From: Liolophura sinensis
Lineage: Eukaryota > Mollusca > Polyplacophora > Chitonida > Chitonidae
Direction: 5' to 3'
Assembly: GCF_032854445.1 (NCBI RefSeq)
Contig: NC_088303.1
Coordinates: 32,311,501 to 32,375,500, forward strand
Length of the DNA stretch: 64,000 bases
Shown: piece by piece, positions 12,820 to 26,126 of the stretch
How the letters are laid out: the number at the start of each line of letters is the position of its first letter
Numbering within the stretch: the stretch's first letter is position 1
The notes under the pieces: model-generated
Seen by the model: the letters and a program-made list of their open reading frames with translations, nothing else
Told to the model about the DNA's origin: nothing
The model's database searches: none
Made by a program: the position numbers and the translations under genes

Positions 12820-13460
12820 AGTCATTGTTCAGTTCAGTCAAGTGGAAAGTAAGGATCACAGGTTCATCGGGTACGCTCAAAGACTTACATGAATTAGATA
12901 TACAACACAAGAAATTACATCTGCCCGAGGTGTTGTAACGGGTTCGCCTGAAGAAGAGACCGTCAACTAGGATTAACCCCAACCTCTAACCATGCGTTTG
13001 ATAAAGAATACAACAAAATAAACCCCGCCTTTGGAACGACTTAAGACCTTTCTTATGTCTAGTCATCGGTGGTATTTAAGTATCTTTTCCCTATAAAGAG
13101 ACAGATGTTTATATTGGATCATTTGCCTAGATATGGCCTGATAATGTTAATAATAGATATGTTCACCGTCAACCTGTTCATTTTAAACTGTAGCACATGC
13201 TCGGTTACCAAACGCCTCAAAAACGCCTTACCAGACTCACCCGAAGTTACACAGTTACACTGACTATATAAACTTATGTCACTTGTGAGACACTGACTTA
13301 ATCAGTATTAATTCGCCCGTAATGTACGTGCATGCTCTTACACATGTAAGATCTACCGAGCCTATACGGTGAGACTTTCTGTCTTCATTAAGAGTAAATC
13401 AGTTGCACATCTATGTCACTTCACTCCAACTTCACCGTGGACAAATCCAGCAATATCTAT
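12820..13460. other. No gene seen
   Basis: Unassigned DNA with no recognised repeat. Confidence 0.4.
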
Positions 13461-13525
13461 TTTTTTATTTGTTTGATTGTTGTTTAACGCCATACTCACT
13501 TACATACGATGGTTTTTGTATGGAT
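13461..13525 (-). mobile_element. Family A SINE 3' fragment
   Basis: 'ttgtttaacgccatactcac' followed by 'acatacgatgg' matches the reverse of the family A 3' end. Confidence 0.5.
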
Positions 13526-14355
13526 ATAGGAAAACAGAGTGCCCTGATTGACAATTGTTCTTTTAAAATATATGAATACTACGGGTAGATTACCATTGGT
13601 CACAACTCGTCATCACAAAGGCAGGCATGACCGGTCCACAACTTTGACCGGAATGACCTTTAGAAAGGTTCTCTTCCAATCTAAGAGAATTTCATGTTCA
13701 AACATTACAAATGAACTATTGATTCTTATTGAACCAGTAACCAAATGGTTAATCATCGTGTGAATGATTTATCTGAAAATATTTTGATGTAAATTTGTCT
13801 TAAATAACGTCATGATGTTTCCGACTGAACTGTTTGGATGGACACTCAATGTGAAGGTGTACGCAAGAGGCATTGTACGTCCTATAGCGGTTGACCGTGT
13901 CGACCTTCAAAGCTATCATCCCAGCTGGATAGACATTATTAATTACTGGATGATTTTTAAAGATTATGTTGTTTTGTCTATGTACAAAATTTGAATAAAA
14001 TACCGTGTCGTATATACAAAGTTTTGGTTTGGTTATATTTATGTGACTGTGCAGGAGAGGTAGTTTTGATGAAACCAATTAATTAGCCCTGAATATAGTT
14101 CATCCCTTTGTCGCCGGGATCAAAGTGACACAAGATGAAATCTGTAGTTTTCATTTGATATCACTGAGATGGAATCTTACAGAAAACATCGTATTCACCT
14201 AATCACTTAATTAAGAGAAATCGGGGGAAAAATCGATACATACGCACCATGACGTCAGCTTATCTCGTATTAGATGTTATAATCAGTCAAAGCCATTATG
14301 AGTATGTCAAACTATCTCCAGCCGCGCCCTTTCTGTGATATAATACGTCCACGAC
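13526..14355. other. No gene seen
   Basis: AT-rich unassigned DNA. Confidence 0.4.
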
Positions 14356-14610
14356 ATGGTATTAGGCGATCCAGCAACAGAGAAAGAGAAGTTCGCAAAT
14401 TTATCCCGGGATGAAAAAGAATGGATGGAAAGTGATAAGAGCAAATATAATTATTTAGAGGTGGTTTCCGTGTTCGTTTACTATGGTGCCTTCCGGGAAG
14501 AGATGCGGTGTTACCTGGAGCTGCATATCCATGAAATCATAGTGGAGAATAAAAAAGATAATGAAATAAACTTAGAAAAATATCATGTCTCGCGACTTTT
14601 TAATGCTTAA
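14356..14610 (+). CDS. Small intronless ORF, 84 aa, doubtful
   Basis: It starts MVLGDPATEKEKFANLSRDE and is charged and hydrophilic, with a Glu/Lys-rich first half. It has no signal peptide, membrane segment or known motif. The amino-acid mix looks more protein-like than neighbouring chance ORFs. There is no codon-use contrast or splice signal to support it. It could be a small orphan gene, a pseudogene fragment or chance. Confidence 0.2.
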   Translation: MVLGDPATEKEKFANLSRDEKEWMESDKSKYNYLEVVSVFVYYGAFREEMRCYLELHIHEIIVENKKDNEINLEKYHVSRLFNA

Positions 14611-14759
14611 ACCTGTGAAATATCAGTTCAGAAATATGCGTGGGTTTGTTAATAATACATTATGCTACCAGGCATATGTGCTGGCATCAGAGAGCATGCG
14701 TATATACGACATGTGTTTGTGACAAGCAGAGAACTTTAAAAAAAAAGTTTATAAACTTT

Positions 14760-15145
14760 GTACTAAAGTGTGATTTATTTCCTTTTAATTTTCCTTGATT
14801 GTGATAAATGATCAATCTGTATGATATGATATTTTCTGTAATATGAATAAATAAATGAGTATACATTCTGCACTGAAATTCTCCTTAATGCCTCCCTTTT
14901 CCCATAGGATGTGATAAAGGACAAATTTCTAAGAATACGTGAAATTAAAACATAAAAGTGAGTCATTTGTTTCTTTAATGTCTCATTTTCCCTCGAATGT
15001 GGTAAAACATAAATCTTTAAGAATACGATCTTGGAAACACACTGTTAATACTCTTTGTATAAAAGTGTCATTTATTTTCTTCAATGTCTATTTTCTCTAG
15101 AATGTGATAAATGAAAACCTGAAAGAATACATTCGGAAAAAAGAG
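14760..15145. repeat. Diverged tandem repeat, about 100 bp, four copies
   Basis: Copies start near 14766, 14871, 14957 and 15064. They share 'agtg(t)catttattt.ctt', 'aatgtgataaa' and 'ctaagaatac'. Confidence 0.6.
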
Positions 15146-15285
15146 GCTGTTTCCTTAAGTACTAATTTGCCATGTATTTCTTCACATTTTTCCTTTACCG
15201 CTTAGCTACAATATGGTTAAGATACTGATAATGTGGCGTTAAAAGTCAATAATTTCCCTAAACTGTACCTGCGTTATTGGTATGC

Positions 15286-15509
15286 TTAGATCAGCGTGAA
15301 GGTGGTGAGACATTCACGACAATGTATACGCACAGTATGGTGCTGAACTCGCAGTTTACAGCCACGATCCTCGCCTTCAGGCACAGTGCAGACGCCTGGC
15401 GCCAGCTCTGACGTTACACTGATGGCGATGACCGCATACTTTGTCAGACTCGAGCTGACGTGAGCGGGGGTTACCTGTGATGTGGTGACGACCAACATCT
15501 GCTGATCGT
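15286..15509 (-). CDS. Candidate terminal exon, unknown protein
   Basis: On the minus strand a GC-rich open frame follows a possible acceptor (ctgatttcttccttcacgatcag). It reads QMLVVTTSQVTPAHVSSSL, continues through a stretch containing VCTVPEGEDRGCKLRV, and ends at a stop codon at 15283-15285. It has four cysteines and an exon-like composition. I do not recognise a domain and no polyadenylation signal is evident. A donor-like GCAG|GTAAC-type site inside it (ACAG|GTAACC) would allow a much shorter exon. Confidence 0.25.
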
Positions 15510-15762
15510 GAAGGAAGAAATCAGTGACAAGCGTCCCTAGAGCAGGCGGGCCCAAGGGTATGGGTTCACACCCATGGGTCTACAGCTAACACACCTTCAT
15601 ATAGAGGTGAAGAGGCCCAGGAGAGTGGGTCGAATACAGTATAATACCAGTCATGGTCATCTATATGTCCACCAACTGTGAACCATTTTGTCCACGGGCA
15701 AAATCAATGAATGCCAATAAATGACAGAGAAGAAATTTGAGATTCGTTATTTTTTATGTCAG

Positions 15763-15892
15763 TCAATGACGAGGCCTGCGGTGGTTTGTCAGAATGGCGA
15801 TGCGGTAGATATAAACACTGACAGAATCCATTACAATTTGAGGTTTAATGCGATTAATGGAGAACGACGATGCTTTGTTCGGCTTCACCCAG
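15763..15892 (+). CDS. Candidate orphan internal exon, unknown protein
   Basis: The 130-bp open stretch lies between an acceptor (gttattttttatgtcag) and a good donor (CACCCAG|GTGAAA). It reads SMTRPAVVCQNGDAVDIN, then a middle part, then GERRCFVRLHPG. It is on the opposite strand from the candidate exon at 15286, so the two cannot both belong to one gene. The product is not recognised. Confidence 0.28.
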
Positions 15893-15979
15893 GTGAAAAT
15901 AACCATGTTTCTTCTGATGATAAGGTGAACATAGACTGTCCGCGGGCCACGTCGGTTGACCCACAGTTAGTATAAGCTG

Positions 15980-18858
15980 GCGCCTTTCTGCCGATGTAGA
16001 TTAGGGGCATCTATTTACAGTAGTTGATCCACTTAAATTGTAAAAAATATAATTTTTTTTATTTTATTTTAGCGGCTGTTGGAAACAAATTTCTGATAGA
16101 AACGGTTGTTAAACTAAGCTGTGAACCGCCTAAACTTTAAAAAGAGTGTTTTATTTTGTGATATTTGGACGGATGATGTCAAACAATGATGTAACTGTCT
16201 ATATCCTTAGATCTATTTAACATTACTATTGTTACTGGTACGTTTACTTAGTCTTTCGTGTTCACTGAATTAATGTTATTATCAGACATATACTTCAATG
16301 GTTTTAAATTACAGTAAAAATAAAGTAAAAGTTTATAGCATATACTAAGTATGTGTAATGAACTCAGATTTTAATTATTTGTTATGACATAAATGTATTA
16401 TACATTTATTATGTAAATAAATCAGATACAAAAAAAATGTAAACACTTAACTTTGATTTCACGAACATTTAAATCCTTTCCTTAGACATTCGTGAGACGT
16501 ATTCATTTCATTTTATTCACCACATAGATATATATGTACCATAATTCTTCTAGTTTTTGGGACAGATGTTAGCAGTGTTGAAAGTAGGATGTTACATTTC
16601 TTCACCAGTCTTTTGGAAAAGTAATGTTGTTCATTAGATGGTCAAACCATGTGAGAAAAACGAGACTCCATATTCCTGCTATAGTTAAGGTGGGGTAAAA
16701 CACATGAATCCAGACGTTATTTAAGAAATAAATTTTCTGTCAGTTTACACTTAAAGAGTGATGTAGAATTGACGGACATTAGAAACAAGGAGAATTTGTT
16801 TCACTCTCGCGGACATGTGTTTTTTTTATGTACGAAGTGATGATGTGGAGCGATAAATTGGTTTGTGAAGACCTAGTTAAAGTGCCCGATGAGAAACTTC
16901 TATATAACTCCAATGAGACAATTACTCGTACTTAGATTCACTGAGATACATTCTACCACAAAACTAAAATGCATTGTTTTAGAAAATGGAAACACAAATA
17001 TTTGTAACGAGGATATTATGTAATAACGCTTTGTAATGATTCAATACTACGAGAACAAAGTGTATTCTGCATTTTCACAATTTGTTGTCATCGAATGTGC
17101 AATTTAACCTGGTGTAGTTAACGAATTCTATTGTGTTTTAGGCATATAAACTTCGGGAGAAATGTAACACGATCGATTTTGAGCATAAGTTGATTTCTTG
17201 AATATAAAATGGAACCTCTAGAGAGTTACTTCATGTTCACCCATAATGCTGCTTGCCGTCATGTAAGTCTTTCCCATGCGAAAAAAAACGTTCCAAAACT
17301 TTCTACCGTTATATTCTTGTGGAGTATGCTGCAAAAACTCATTTGTATATTTGTTTCCTTAATTCATGTCTGGCAAACTTCTGTTTCAAATGACCTGGTA
17401 CAGTAAAAGGGAGAATCGGACAAAGAGAAGCACGATAAGGCAGTGCAAATTTCAAAATACAAGCACAGTTTTGTAAATTTCCGAATCAGAAGTATAAAAC
17501 TTGGTCGACTTGCCCATAAAAGCTACATGGCCATAGAAGAGATGTTTGTTTAATAAAAAACCTGTCAAAAATGCAGTCTCGATCAAAAACGACAATTTTT
17601 CGTTCAAACGAAGGGTGCAAAAAAATCATGACTGAAACTTTCATCAGTGTATTTTTACGTGCTCTCAAAGTTTCCTTCTGGTTAACGTTGGTCTTCATGT
17701 GTAAAAAATAAACTTTTTAATGTGATCAATTTTGTCATATTTTGGCAAGTTTTAAATTCTCATTTCGGCCATAACCTGCCAGGCCTCCTTCATAGTAGAG
17801 TAAACTAACGAAGTCACTAGGGTTGCATTTCGAGAAAGAGTTCGAATCTTTTTTCTTTGGAAACATACTTTTTGCGTGAGAAAAGATATAGGCTGGTTTG
17901 CATTAAATAAGTGTTATGATAAATTACAATGGCTAATTGTTGAGTTATGGTGGCACATAACGTGTGCCGTGAATCCTGGCTGAGAGCAAATGTGGTCTTC
18001 TACCTATCATGTCATGTTTGTGGATGTATAAGGCTGAACATTTGTTATATATCCATTTAACTGATTGGTGCATAACTGCGTGCTCAATAATTTTTCAGAA
18101 AGTTACATTTGTGGTGCAGTGATTTTCCCCACACTACAACATCTGATGCAAAGAAAGATATTTCACTGCAACTGGGGAAGTCTACTTTTTTGACTTTAGG
18201 AGCTACGTAGTTTGTTTCAGTACATGTTTGGAGCTTTATAAGTCGCATGCTTGATATTTAACAGGAAAAGATGACTAAAACAGAACTGAAAAAGAAGTAG
18301 CCTTGCGAGTGTTTCAGCAGCGCTCATCCACAGCTATCGTCAGTTTCGCTTCTTGAGGTGCACAGTTTCTTGCACTGTGGCGAACAGACACATATATGTT
18401 GGCAATTATATCCACAAGTGATTATCAATTAAATTATTTTCAGTTTAAGAATTTTACGTTGATTTATTATGGGAATTCCTGAATGGGCAGATCTACATTT
18501 GATGTGTTACCGTGTCCTCAATTTAAAACATGCATTGGAAATGTGAATAATTCTGATATGATTGAATTATTCAACATTGCATTTTATATGGCTCTAGGAA
18601 AGATGTTAAATTCAACACTTTCCAGCATTTTTTTATGTTAGCTTAGCACTTTTTATAGCGTTAGAAATTGAAAACATTGCCAAATGATTTAAAATTATTT
18701 GCTGTATTCCACTTTGGAAATTCTAAAAACCTTGTAATTTGATATTATATTACAGCCTGCAAGCAGTATAAATACAGGGCGTAACATTTTAGGATGTTGG
18801 CATTGATATTTTACACCATTTAACATGTTGTTTCATTGTAACATAGAAAATGGTGAAA
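15980..18858. other. No gene seen
   Basis: AT-rich DNA of almost 3 kb with no recognised exon, SINE or array. Confidence 0.45.
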
Positions 18859-19031
18859 TTTTTTTTATTTGATTTGTGTTTTACGCCGTACTCAAGAATA
18901 TTTCACTTATACGACGGTGGCCAGCATGATGATGGGAGGAAACCGGGGAGAGCCAGGGGGGAAACTCACGGGTTGGTGGTAGACCTTCCCACGTACGGCT
19001 GGGGAGGAAGCCAGCATTGAGCTAGACTTTT
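18859..19031 (-). mobile_element. Family A SINE, 5'-truncated
   Basis: 'gtgttttacgccgtactcaa', 'tacgacggtggccagcat', 'cttcccacgtacggctgg' and 'gaagccagcattgagctag' are all present. The tRNA-like head is lost. Confidence 0.8.
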
Positions 19032-19880
19032 GTAATCTTAACATTTACGCTTAATGCTGTGAAAAAGAATGTACATACTGTACAAGAAGGCGAAATATGT
19101 TATTTAATTTGCAAGCGCAACCGCTGCCTCTGTAGAGGGAGTAGTAAATGGAGTGTTAAGACTGTAAATGCGCATGTACCTGTATGAAGGTGTAACTACC
19201 TATATACGTAATGCTTTTCTAGGTACTTTATTTTTCTAAGTTAATTATAATTAAATGAGAATATGAATTGTCATCGCCTAACGCGTTATAGACTCGAACA
19301 ACAGCGTCGAATTTCGGGGGTCACATCCTCTTATCTCTTGTTTTCATCTAACAAAGATGTTAATGTCGGTCATTAACCACAGCTGATAAGACCCGGCTAG
19401 CACGAGTCTTTTTTCTCCCCCTTCTTTTCAATTAATACTGATGGCTGTGATAGAGTGCCACCAGGCCTGATAACAACTGACAGCAGCGTGTATATTAGCT
19501 ACCAGCTCAACTGGCCGTATAATATATAAACCACATAACAAAACTATCAATAAACGGCAATGACAATTAACAGTAAAGGCACGTTGATAATTGATATTAT
19601 TAAGCTTTATTTCTTAAAAAATTATAACGTTGTATATGATAATTGTCTTGTGAAGAAAGTCAGTTTTATTTTACGTAATGACCTTAATACATATGGCCTA
19701 TACATACATAGGCGCACACGGCAATTTGAAATAATTGTAATATGCTATACAGTTAATGAAAACCATAAATTTGTCTAAATGACAGTCATTATATAAAAAA
19801 AACAACACTTACAACTCTGATAATACGTACTGCAGTTAATCTCTGTATATGTTGTACTGATATAATTTTCACCCTCACTT
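19032..19880. other. No gene seen
   Basis: AT-rich unassigned DNA. An ORF at 19560-19778 lacks any supporting signal. Confidence 0.4.
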
Positions 19881-19893
19881 TTGACAAAATTTT

Positions 19894-20153
19894 CGGGGCC
19901 TCCGTGACTCAGTCGGTTAGCGTGCTAGCGCAGTGTAATGGCCCAGGAGCCTCTCACCAATGCTGTGAGTTCAGTTCATGCCGGCTTCCTCTCCGGCTGT
20001 ATGTGGGAAGGTCTGACATCAACCTGCGGATAGTCGTGGGTTTCCCCCGGGCTCTGCCCATTTTCCTCCCTCCATAATACTGGCCGCCGTCGTATAAGTG
20101 AAATATTGGATGCGGCGTAAAACACCAATCAAAAAAATAAATAAATAAATAAA
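19894..20153 (+). mobile_element. Full-length family A SINE with 13-bp target-site duplication
   Basis: The tRNA-like head has an A box (tgactcagtcggttagcg) and a B-box remnant (gtgagttcagttc). A core with 'ccgccgtcgtataagtg' and an (AATA)n tail follow. Perfect direct repeats of 'ttgacaaaatttt' flank it at 19881-19893 and 20154-20166. These are the marks of LINE-mediated retroposition and suggest a fairly recent insertion. Confidence 0.92.
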
Positions 20154-20635
20154 TTGACAAAATTTTAAACAGTACCTTTGATTAGATTTAAAGCAGATCT
20201 TATTTCACAAACTGAGATCTCCCTGACTATGTAATCTCATGAATTGTGCCTGTGTCTAACTGGTCAGATCAAAGTATCACTGCACATTAACTGTGCAGTA
20301 AAGATTTTCTTTACATTTTTATTTGTGGTAATGTATTGAACCCTTAAACCAATGCAGGTAGATTTCTTTTGACTTTAGGCTACAATTTCTTAATAACAAA
20401 AAAATAATAATAAAAAAACAAAGAAAAAAATACAAAACGTCAATTAAAATGGAGGTGATACAAGGGTGCCTCTCATCTGACCAATGAGATGCATGATCGT
20501 GAAATTCAAATGTCAAATCATTGAGCTTAAGACTCTACGCCATAATTCCTCCACTGTGGTAACTTTGATTCAGGTGGTTTTCTTCCTGTAATCTGGGGCT
20601 AGGGGCCTTCCCGCCTCTCAAATCTAATAATTATT

Positions 20636-20697
20636 ATAATACCCTAGTGAAATGTTCTTGAGTACATCGCAAAATATTGCTGAAATAAATAAATGAA
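20636..20697 (+). mobile_element. Family A SINE 3' fragment, decayed
   Basis: 'gtgaaatgttcttgagtac' and an 'aaataaataaatga' tail. Confidence 0.6.
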
Positions 20698-21454
20698 GGG
20701 AAGAAAAAGAAAGAAGAAAGAGTAAATAAACATATTACATCCACCTGGAAAGTATCTTAGCTTTAAAGATAAGACATTCAGCAGACATTATCCCTGATAA
20801 CTGTTTAAATAATTCACAGACTATGCATATGAATGGCGTTTAGCCTAATCACACATGAAAGAACATAATTGTTCTGAAAGACATTTGGTGTTGGTGAACC
20901 CAACCACAACATCCACCCCCACGCATTCACATCTACCCCACTCGCGACAATAAAGCAACTCGTCATCACAACTGCATCCATTTATGTATACAACTCAGTT
21001 TATTTCGAACTTCATGTCTTCTCTTTAGCCTTGCTTTGTCTGTGAGGCGTGCGACGAACTCTTGTCATCAGCGAGAACATACGAACAGAAGACGAAGGTT
21101 GGAAAAAAGCGTCCATGTATACATACGACAAGCCGCGGTCAGTCAAACTGGTTTTGACGGAGAAAATCGCCACGGGCACTGCAGATTAGCTTTTATATGA
21201 TCATCAATAAAATGAATAAATGCCACTTGGGCTGTTTGATGAGCTTTTTTTATCGGCTCACGCGATCTGACATGGCTGTGAGCAGGAATTCTTCAAAGCA
21301 CTGATTAGCTTTAGGCCCGAAATAGCATGAAGGCCGAGGGTGAAGTAAAGGGATATGTTGATCATATAAACCAGAAGTTCCAGGCAGAGAGTTTCCTTTT
21401 ATCAACTGGTCAGTTTTATAACTGTTTTAAAGCGGGAAAGAGCAGCCAAAGCAC
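20698..21454. other. No gene seen
   Basis: Unassigned DNA upstream of the satellite. Confidence 0.4.
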
Positions 21455-22060
21455 ACTTCAACAGACAATATCTAGCTCGTTCGACATGTTATATAACACT
21501 TTCTAAATATCAATCCAACGTCAGAGAAGAGTCTCGGACTGTAGAGATACACATCTTCAGAAAATATTATAGATAACGCTGTCCGAGAATCAAGTCCCAC
21601 GTCAGACAGCAAGCAAAACACTACACTGTACATTGTACATTTTTGCCCCAAAATACACATCATTAGACAAATGTCTAGATCGTACAACATTTTATACAAC
21701 AAACTTTTTGGGTATCGGGACTCACGTCGAAAAGGAATATCAGACTGTAGATTACAGCCCAGATACAACTCACCGGACAGCATCTTATATTACGCCACCT
21801 GAATACCAAGTTTAAACATCGAAAGGCAAGCCCAGATCGTACTCCAAAGGCCAGCTTCACTTAATCAAATAATATCTAGATCCAAGAGCATCTTATATAA
21901 CACTTTGAGTACATCGAGTTCGGCATGAGAAGGCAAGTCCAGGTTGTAGATTACAATCCAGATACAACTCACCTATAGCTCATCTTATTGGGCACTATCT
22001 GAGAAGCAAGATTCATATGCCAACTCAGGCGGTATAGATTACAGTCCAGATACAGCTAGA
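21455..22060. repeat. Degenerate edge of the satellite
   Basis: Diverged units keep pieces of the core ('acaatatctagctcgttcga', 'tataacactttctaaatat', 'cagattacagtccagataca') with irregular spacing. This is typical of a decaying array edge. Confidence 0.6.
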
Positions 22061-22850
22061 CAATGGCTAGCTAAAGCAACATCTTATAGGACACCGTCTG
22101 AGTATCGAGTCCCATATAAACCCAGCTCGTACAACATCTTATCGGACACTGTCTGAGTATTAAGCCCTATATAAACCCAGCTCGTACAACATCTTATAGG
22201 ACACTATCTGAGTATCGAGTCCCATATAAACCCAGCTCGTACAACATCTTATCGGACACTGTCTGATTATTAAGCCCTATATAAACCCAGCTCGTACAAC
22301 ATCTTATAGGACACTATCTGAGTATCGAGTCCCATATAAACCCAGCTCGTACAACATCTTATAGGACACTGTCTAAGTCCTATATAAACCCAGCTCGTAC
22401 AATATCTTATAGGACACTGTCTGAGTATCGAGCCCCATATAAACCCAATTCGTACAACATTTAAGAGGACACTGTCTGAGTATCAAGCCCCATATAAACC
22501 CAGCTCGAACAACATCTTATAGGACACTGTCTGAGTATCGAGTCCCATATAAACCCAGCTTGCACATCTAATTGGAGACTGAGTATCGAGTCCCATATAA
22601 ACCCAGCTCGTGCAACATCTTAAAGGACACTGTCTGAGTATAGAGATGTGTATACAACTCATCAGATAATACCTAGCTGGTGCAAGGTCTTATAGGACAC
22701 ACTACCTGAGTATCGAATCACATACTAACTCAGTCAGTACATTACAGCCCAGGCACATCTCATCAGATAGCCTGTATACCCAGCTAGTGCAACCTCTTAC
22801 AGGACACTACCTGAGTATCGAATCCCATATTAACTCAACAGATTACAGCC
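22061..22850. repeat. 55-bp satellite with 110-bp dimers
   Basis: The unit is 'acaacatcttataggacact', 'atctgagtatcgagtcccat', 'ataaacccagctcgt' (55 bp). Between about 22080 and 22340, units with 'atcgagtcccat' alternate with units with 'attaagccctat', giving a 110-bp dimer. Confidence 0.85.
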
Positions 22851-24415
22851 AATCTAGCTCGTACAACGTCTCATAGAACGCTGTCCAGATACACCTCACC
22901 AGACAACAATATACAGAACACTGGCCAGATACACCTCATCAGGCAATATCTAGCTCGTACAGCATCTAATAGAACACTGCCCAGATACACCTCACCAGAC
23001 AACATCTCATAGAACACTGCCCAGACAACATCTCATAGAACACTGCCCAGATAAATCTCACCAAACAATACCGGGCGCGTACAACATCTCATGGAACACT
23101 GCCCAGATACACTTCACCAGGCAACATCTCATAGAACACTGCCCAGATAAATCTCACCAAACAATACCGAGCGGGTACAACATCTCATGGAACACTGCCC
23201 AGATATACTTCATCAAACAATATCTAGCTCGTACAACATCTCATGGAACACTGCCCAGATATACTTCATCAAACAATATCTAGCTCGTACAACATCTCAT
23301 GGAACACTGCCCAGATATACTTCATCAAACAATATCTAGCTCGTACAACATCTCATGGAACACTGCCCAGACAACATCTTACAGAACACTGCCCAGACAA
23401 CATCTCATAGAACACTACCCAGATAAACCTCACCAAACAATACCGGGCGCGTACAGCATCTCATTGAACACTGCCCAGATACACTTCACCAGGCAAAATC
23501 TCGTAAAAAAATGCCCAGACAACATCTCATAGACCACTGCCCAGACAACATCTTACAGAACAATGCCCAGACAACATCTCATAGAACACTGCCCAGATAA
23601 CATCTTACAGAACACTGCCCAGACAACGTCTTACAGAACACTGCCCCGACAACATCTTACAAAGAACACTGCCCAGACAACATCTCATAGGACACTGCCC
23701 AGATGCACCTCATCAGACAATACCTATCTGGTACAACAGCTGCTCAGATACACCTCACTAGACAACAACTTATAGAACACTGCCCAGATGCACCTCACCA
23801 AACAATACCGAGCGAGTACAACATCTCTTAGAACACTGCCCAGACAACATTTTACAGAACACCGCCCAGACAACATCTCATAGAACACTGCCCAGATACA
23901 CCACATCAGACAATATCTAGTTGGTACAACATCTCTTAGAACACTGCCCAGACAACATCTTACAGAACACTGCCCAGACAACATCTCATAGAACACTGCC
24001 CAGATACACCACATCAGACAATATCTAGTTGGTACAACATCTCTTAGAACACTGCCCAGACAACATCTTACAGAACACTGCCCAGACAACATCTCATAGA
24101 ACACTGCCCAGATACACCACATCAGACAATATCTAGTTGGTACAACATCTCATAGAACACTGCCCAGACAATATCTTACAGAACACTGCACAGACAAACA
24201 TCTTACAGAACAATGCACAAACAAACATCTTACAGAACAATGCCCAGATAAACTTCACCTGACAATATCTAGCTGGTACAACATCTCATAGAACACTGCC
24301 CAGACAACATCTCATAGAACACTGCCCAGATACACCTCACTAGACAACGTCTTACAGAACACTGCCGATATGCACCTCACCAGACAATATTTAGCTCGAA
24401 CAACCTCTAGTATAA
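22851..24415. repeat. Compound satellite: 26-bp and 56-bp units, 108-bp higher-order repeat
   Basis: Short units ('atctcatagaacactgccca' plus 'gacaac') are mixed with long units that add 'acacctcaccagacaatatc' and 'tagctcgtacaac'. Between about 23815 and 24150 a 26+26+56 arrangement repeats every 108 bp (for example 23921 and 24029). Being 36 codons, this keeps a minus-strand frame open, which explains the 132-codon ORF at 23724-24122. Confidence 0.85.
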
Positions 24416-24419
24416 ACTA

Positions 24420-26110
24420 GTATAATACAATAATAAATTCAGTGGCATTTGGAAGTTTGAACAAATGTTCCTTATGGATATACAACTTCTTGGTTTATTA
24501 GCATTTAATCTGATATGACGTCTGTCAGAAAGTTTATGATTAACTCCTAGATAAAGGTTGCCAATATTACAGAAGAAGCTGATAATTAATTAATAATGAA
24601 AACCTGACATGTGTGTAAAGCGAAAAAAAAATCACTATGTTTTATTTCTTTAAACCAGGATCTTTTAGTCATTTGTGTTTGGTACCTGAAAAAACCCAAA
24701 TTCCTGTTACCTAGTGTTATTATTGCAGTCAATAAAACTGGTCAAATTGTATTAACCATGACAAAACGATAATAAATCGTGTATTTAGGAAAGTGGAAAT
24801 TGTTTCGGGGCGAAAATGGCTCGGATGTAAAGATCAGTTATGATAACAAAAATTGTAATTGTCAGTGATGACGAGGATTGAGGTGTTATTTTGTAAAATG
24901 AAACATTTATGTTTGATTAAATCCTTTTATCAGTGATTCCTGGGAAATCAAAAGAACAACTGGTGTACTGCATATCAACTTCAACTTGTGCAAAACATCT
25001 TTTACATATATGTAAGTGCAAAGACTGGTTTGGGGCGAATCAGTGGTTTACTACTTTACCTACAATAATTGGCAGAAAGCACAAAACATTAAAATAATAA
25101 CTAGAAGGTACCCCAAGAGTACCAAAGATCGAAAGACGCTGTTTTCCGATCAAAGATTTGAAGACATATAGCCAAAGGATAAATATACGGCTTCGAGTTA
25201 TATCTCAAATTCAATTTCCACTGAGTTGAGGGTTCAATCTTGAAAAGCGTATCATTTTACCTCCAAGAATGGTGGTTGTTGGGGAGGAGTTTGTGTGTTT
25301 TATTTATGTTTTGTTTCACAGAGTCTTTGTCATGATTGCCAGGCTAAGAACGAAATTTGAGCACAGCTTGAATCAGGAGTAATTTCTTTGTTCCCCGTTC
25401 GCCCCTCATCACAACAAACTAATTCATCAATAAGCGCATGGAATTCTTCAACTGAAGACCGATTTACTATACATATACACGTGCACTAAATTCTATATTC
25501 CTAAGAGTAATTTCAACTATTTACTGGTCTCTTATAAAGTAAAATTATTCGTTTCGTAAATGGAATGTAGGCATTACCACAATTGTAATCATCACTAAAC
25601 CAAACAACGGAATGAACTGTCAGAAAATTAAAATTACAATTGCGTTAATCGCAACTCAACATTCAAATATAGATTTTCTTCCTTTCATGAAAATTAATAT
25701 TTCGAAAACATAAGTCAATATTAACAAGTGTATTAACAACGGCATCAAATCGTAAAACAATGTAATGTAATTATCAAAATGTAAAAATATCATGAGCGTT
25801 TTAATACGTGCTTGTTCTCTGAAGTCAAAATTCGGTGCCTCAGTTGTTTACCATGGAGAGATTATGTAGAAAAGAGTGCATTGTTGGCCCAATACATTTG
25901 GAAAAAAACACACCCACCTAATTATGAAGGTGCAATTTCAATTGAGTTAAGATATTTTTAATACGGTATAGACGAACAAAAAATATAAACCCTTCAAAGA
26001 GTTACGCAATATAACTGAGAGAGAAAGATGTGACTTTCATGAATATTGTAAATAGCATACAATTTTGTTTTGTCATTTAGCGCTGACAATAGAATATCAG
26101 TATGGATGTT
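24420..26110. other. No gene seen
   Basis: AT-rich unassigned DNA with no array and no recognised SINE. Confidence 0.45.
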
Positions 26111-26126
26111 GTTTGGATAATGATGA

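Noticed and set aside
23724-24122. 132-codon minus-strand ORF with 36-residue repeats
   Set aside because: The repeat is the 108-bp higher-order satellite unit, which happens to be divisible by three.
21455-24415. Possible CRISPR-like array because of regular repeats
   Set aside because: There are no unique spacers, the units are contiguous and diverged, and the context is a eukaryotic genome.
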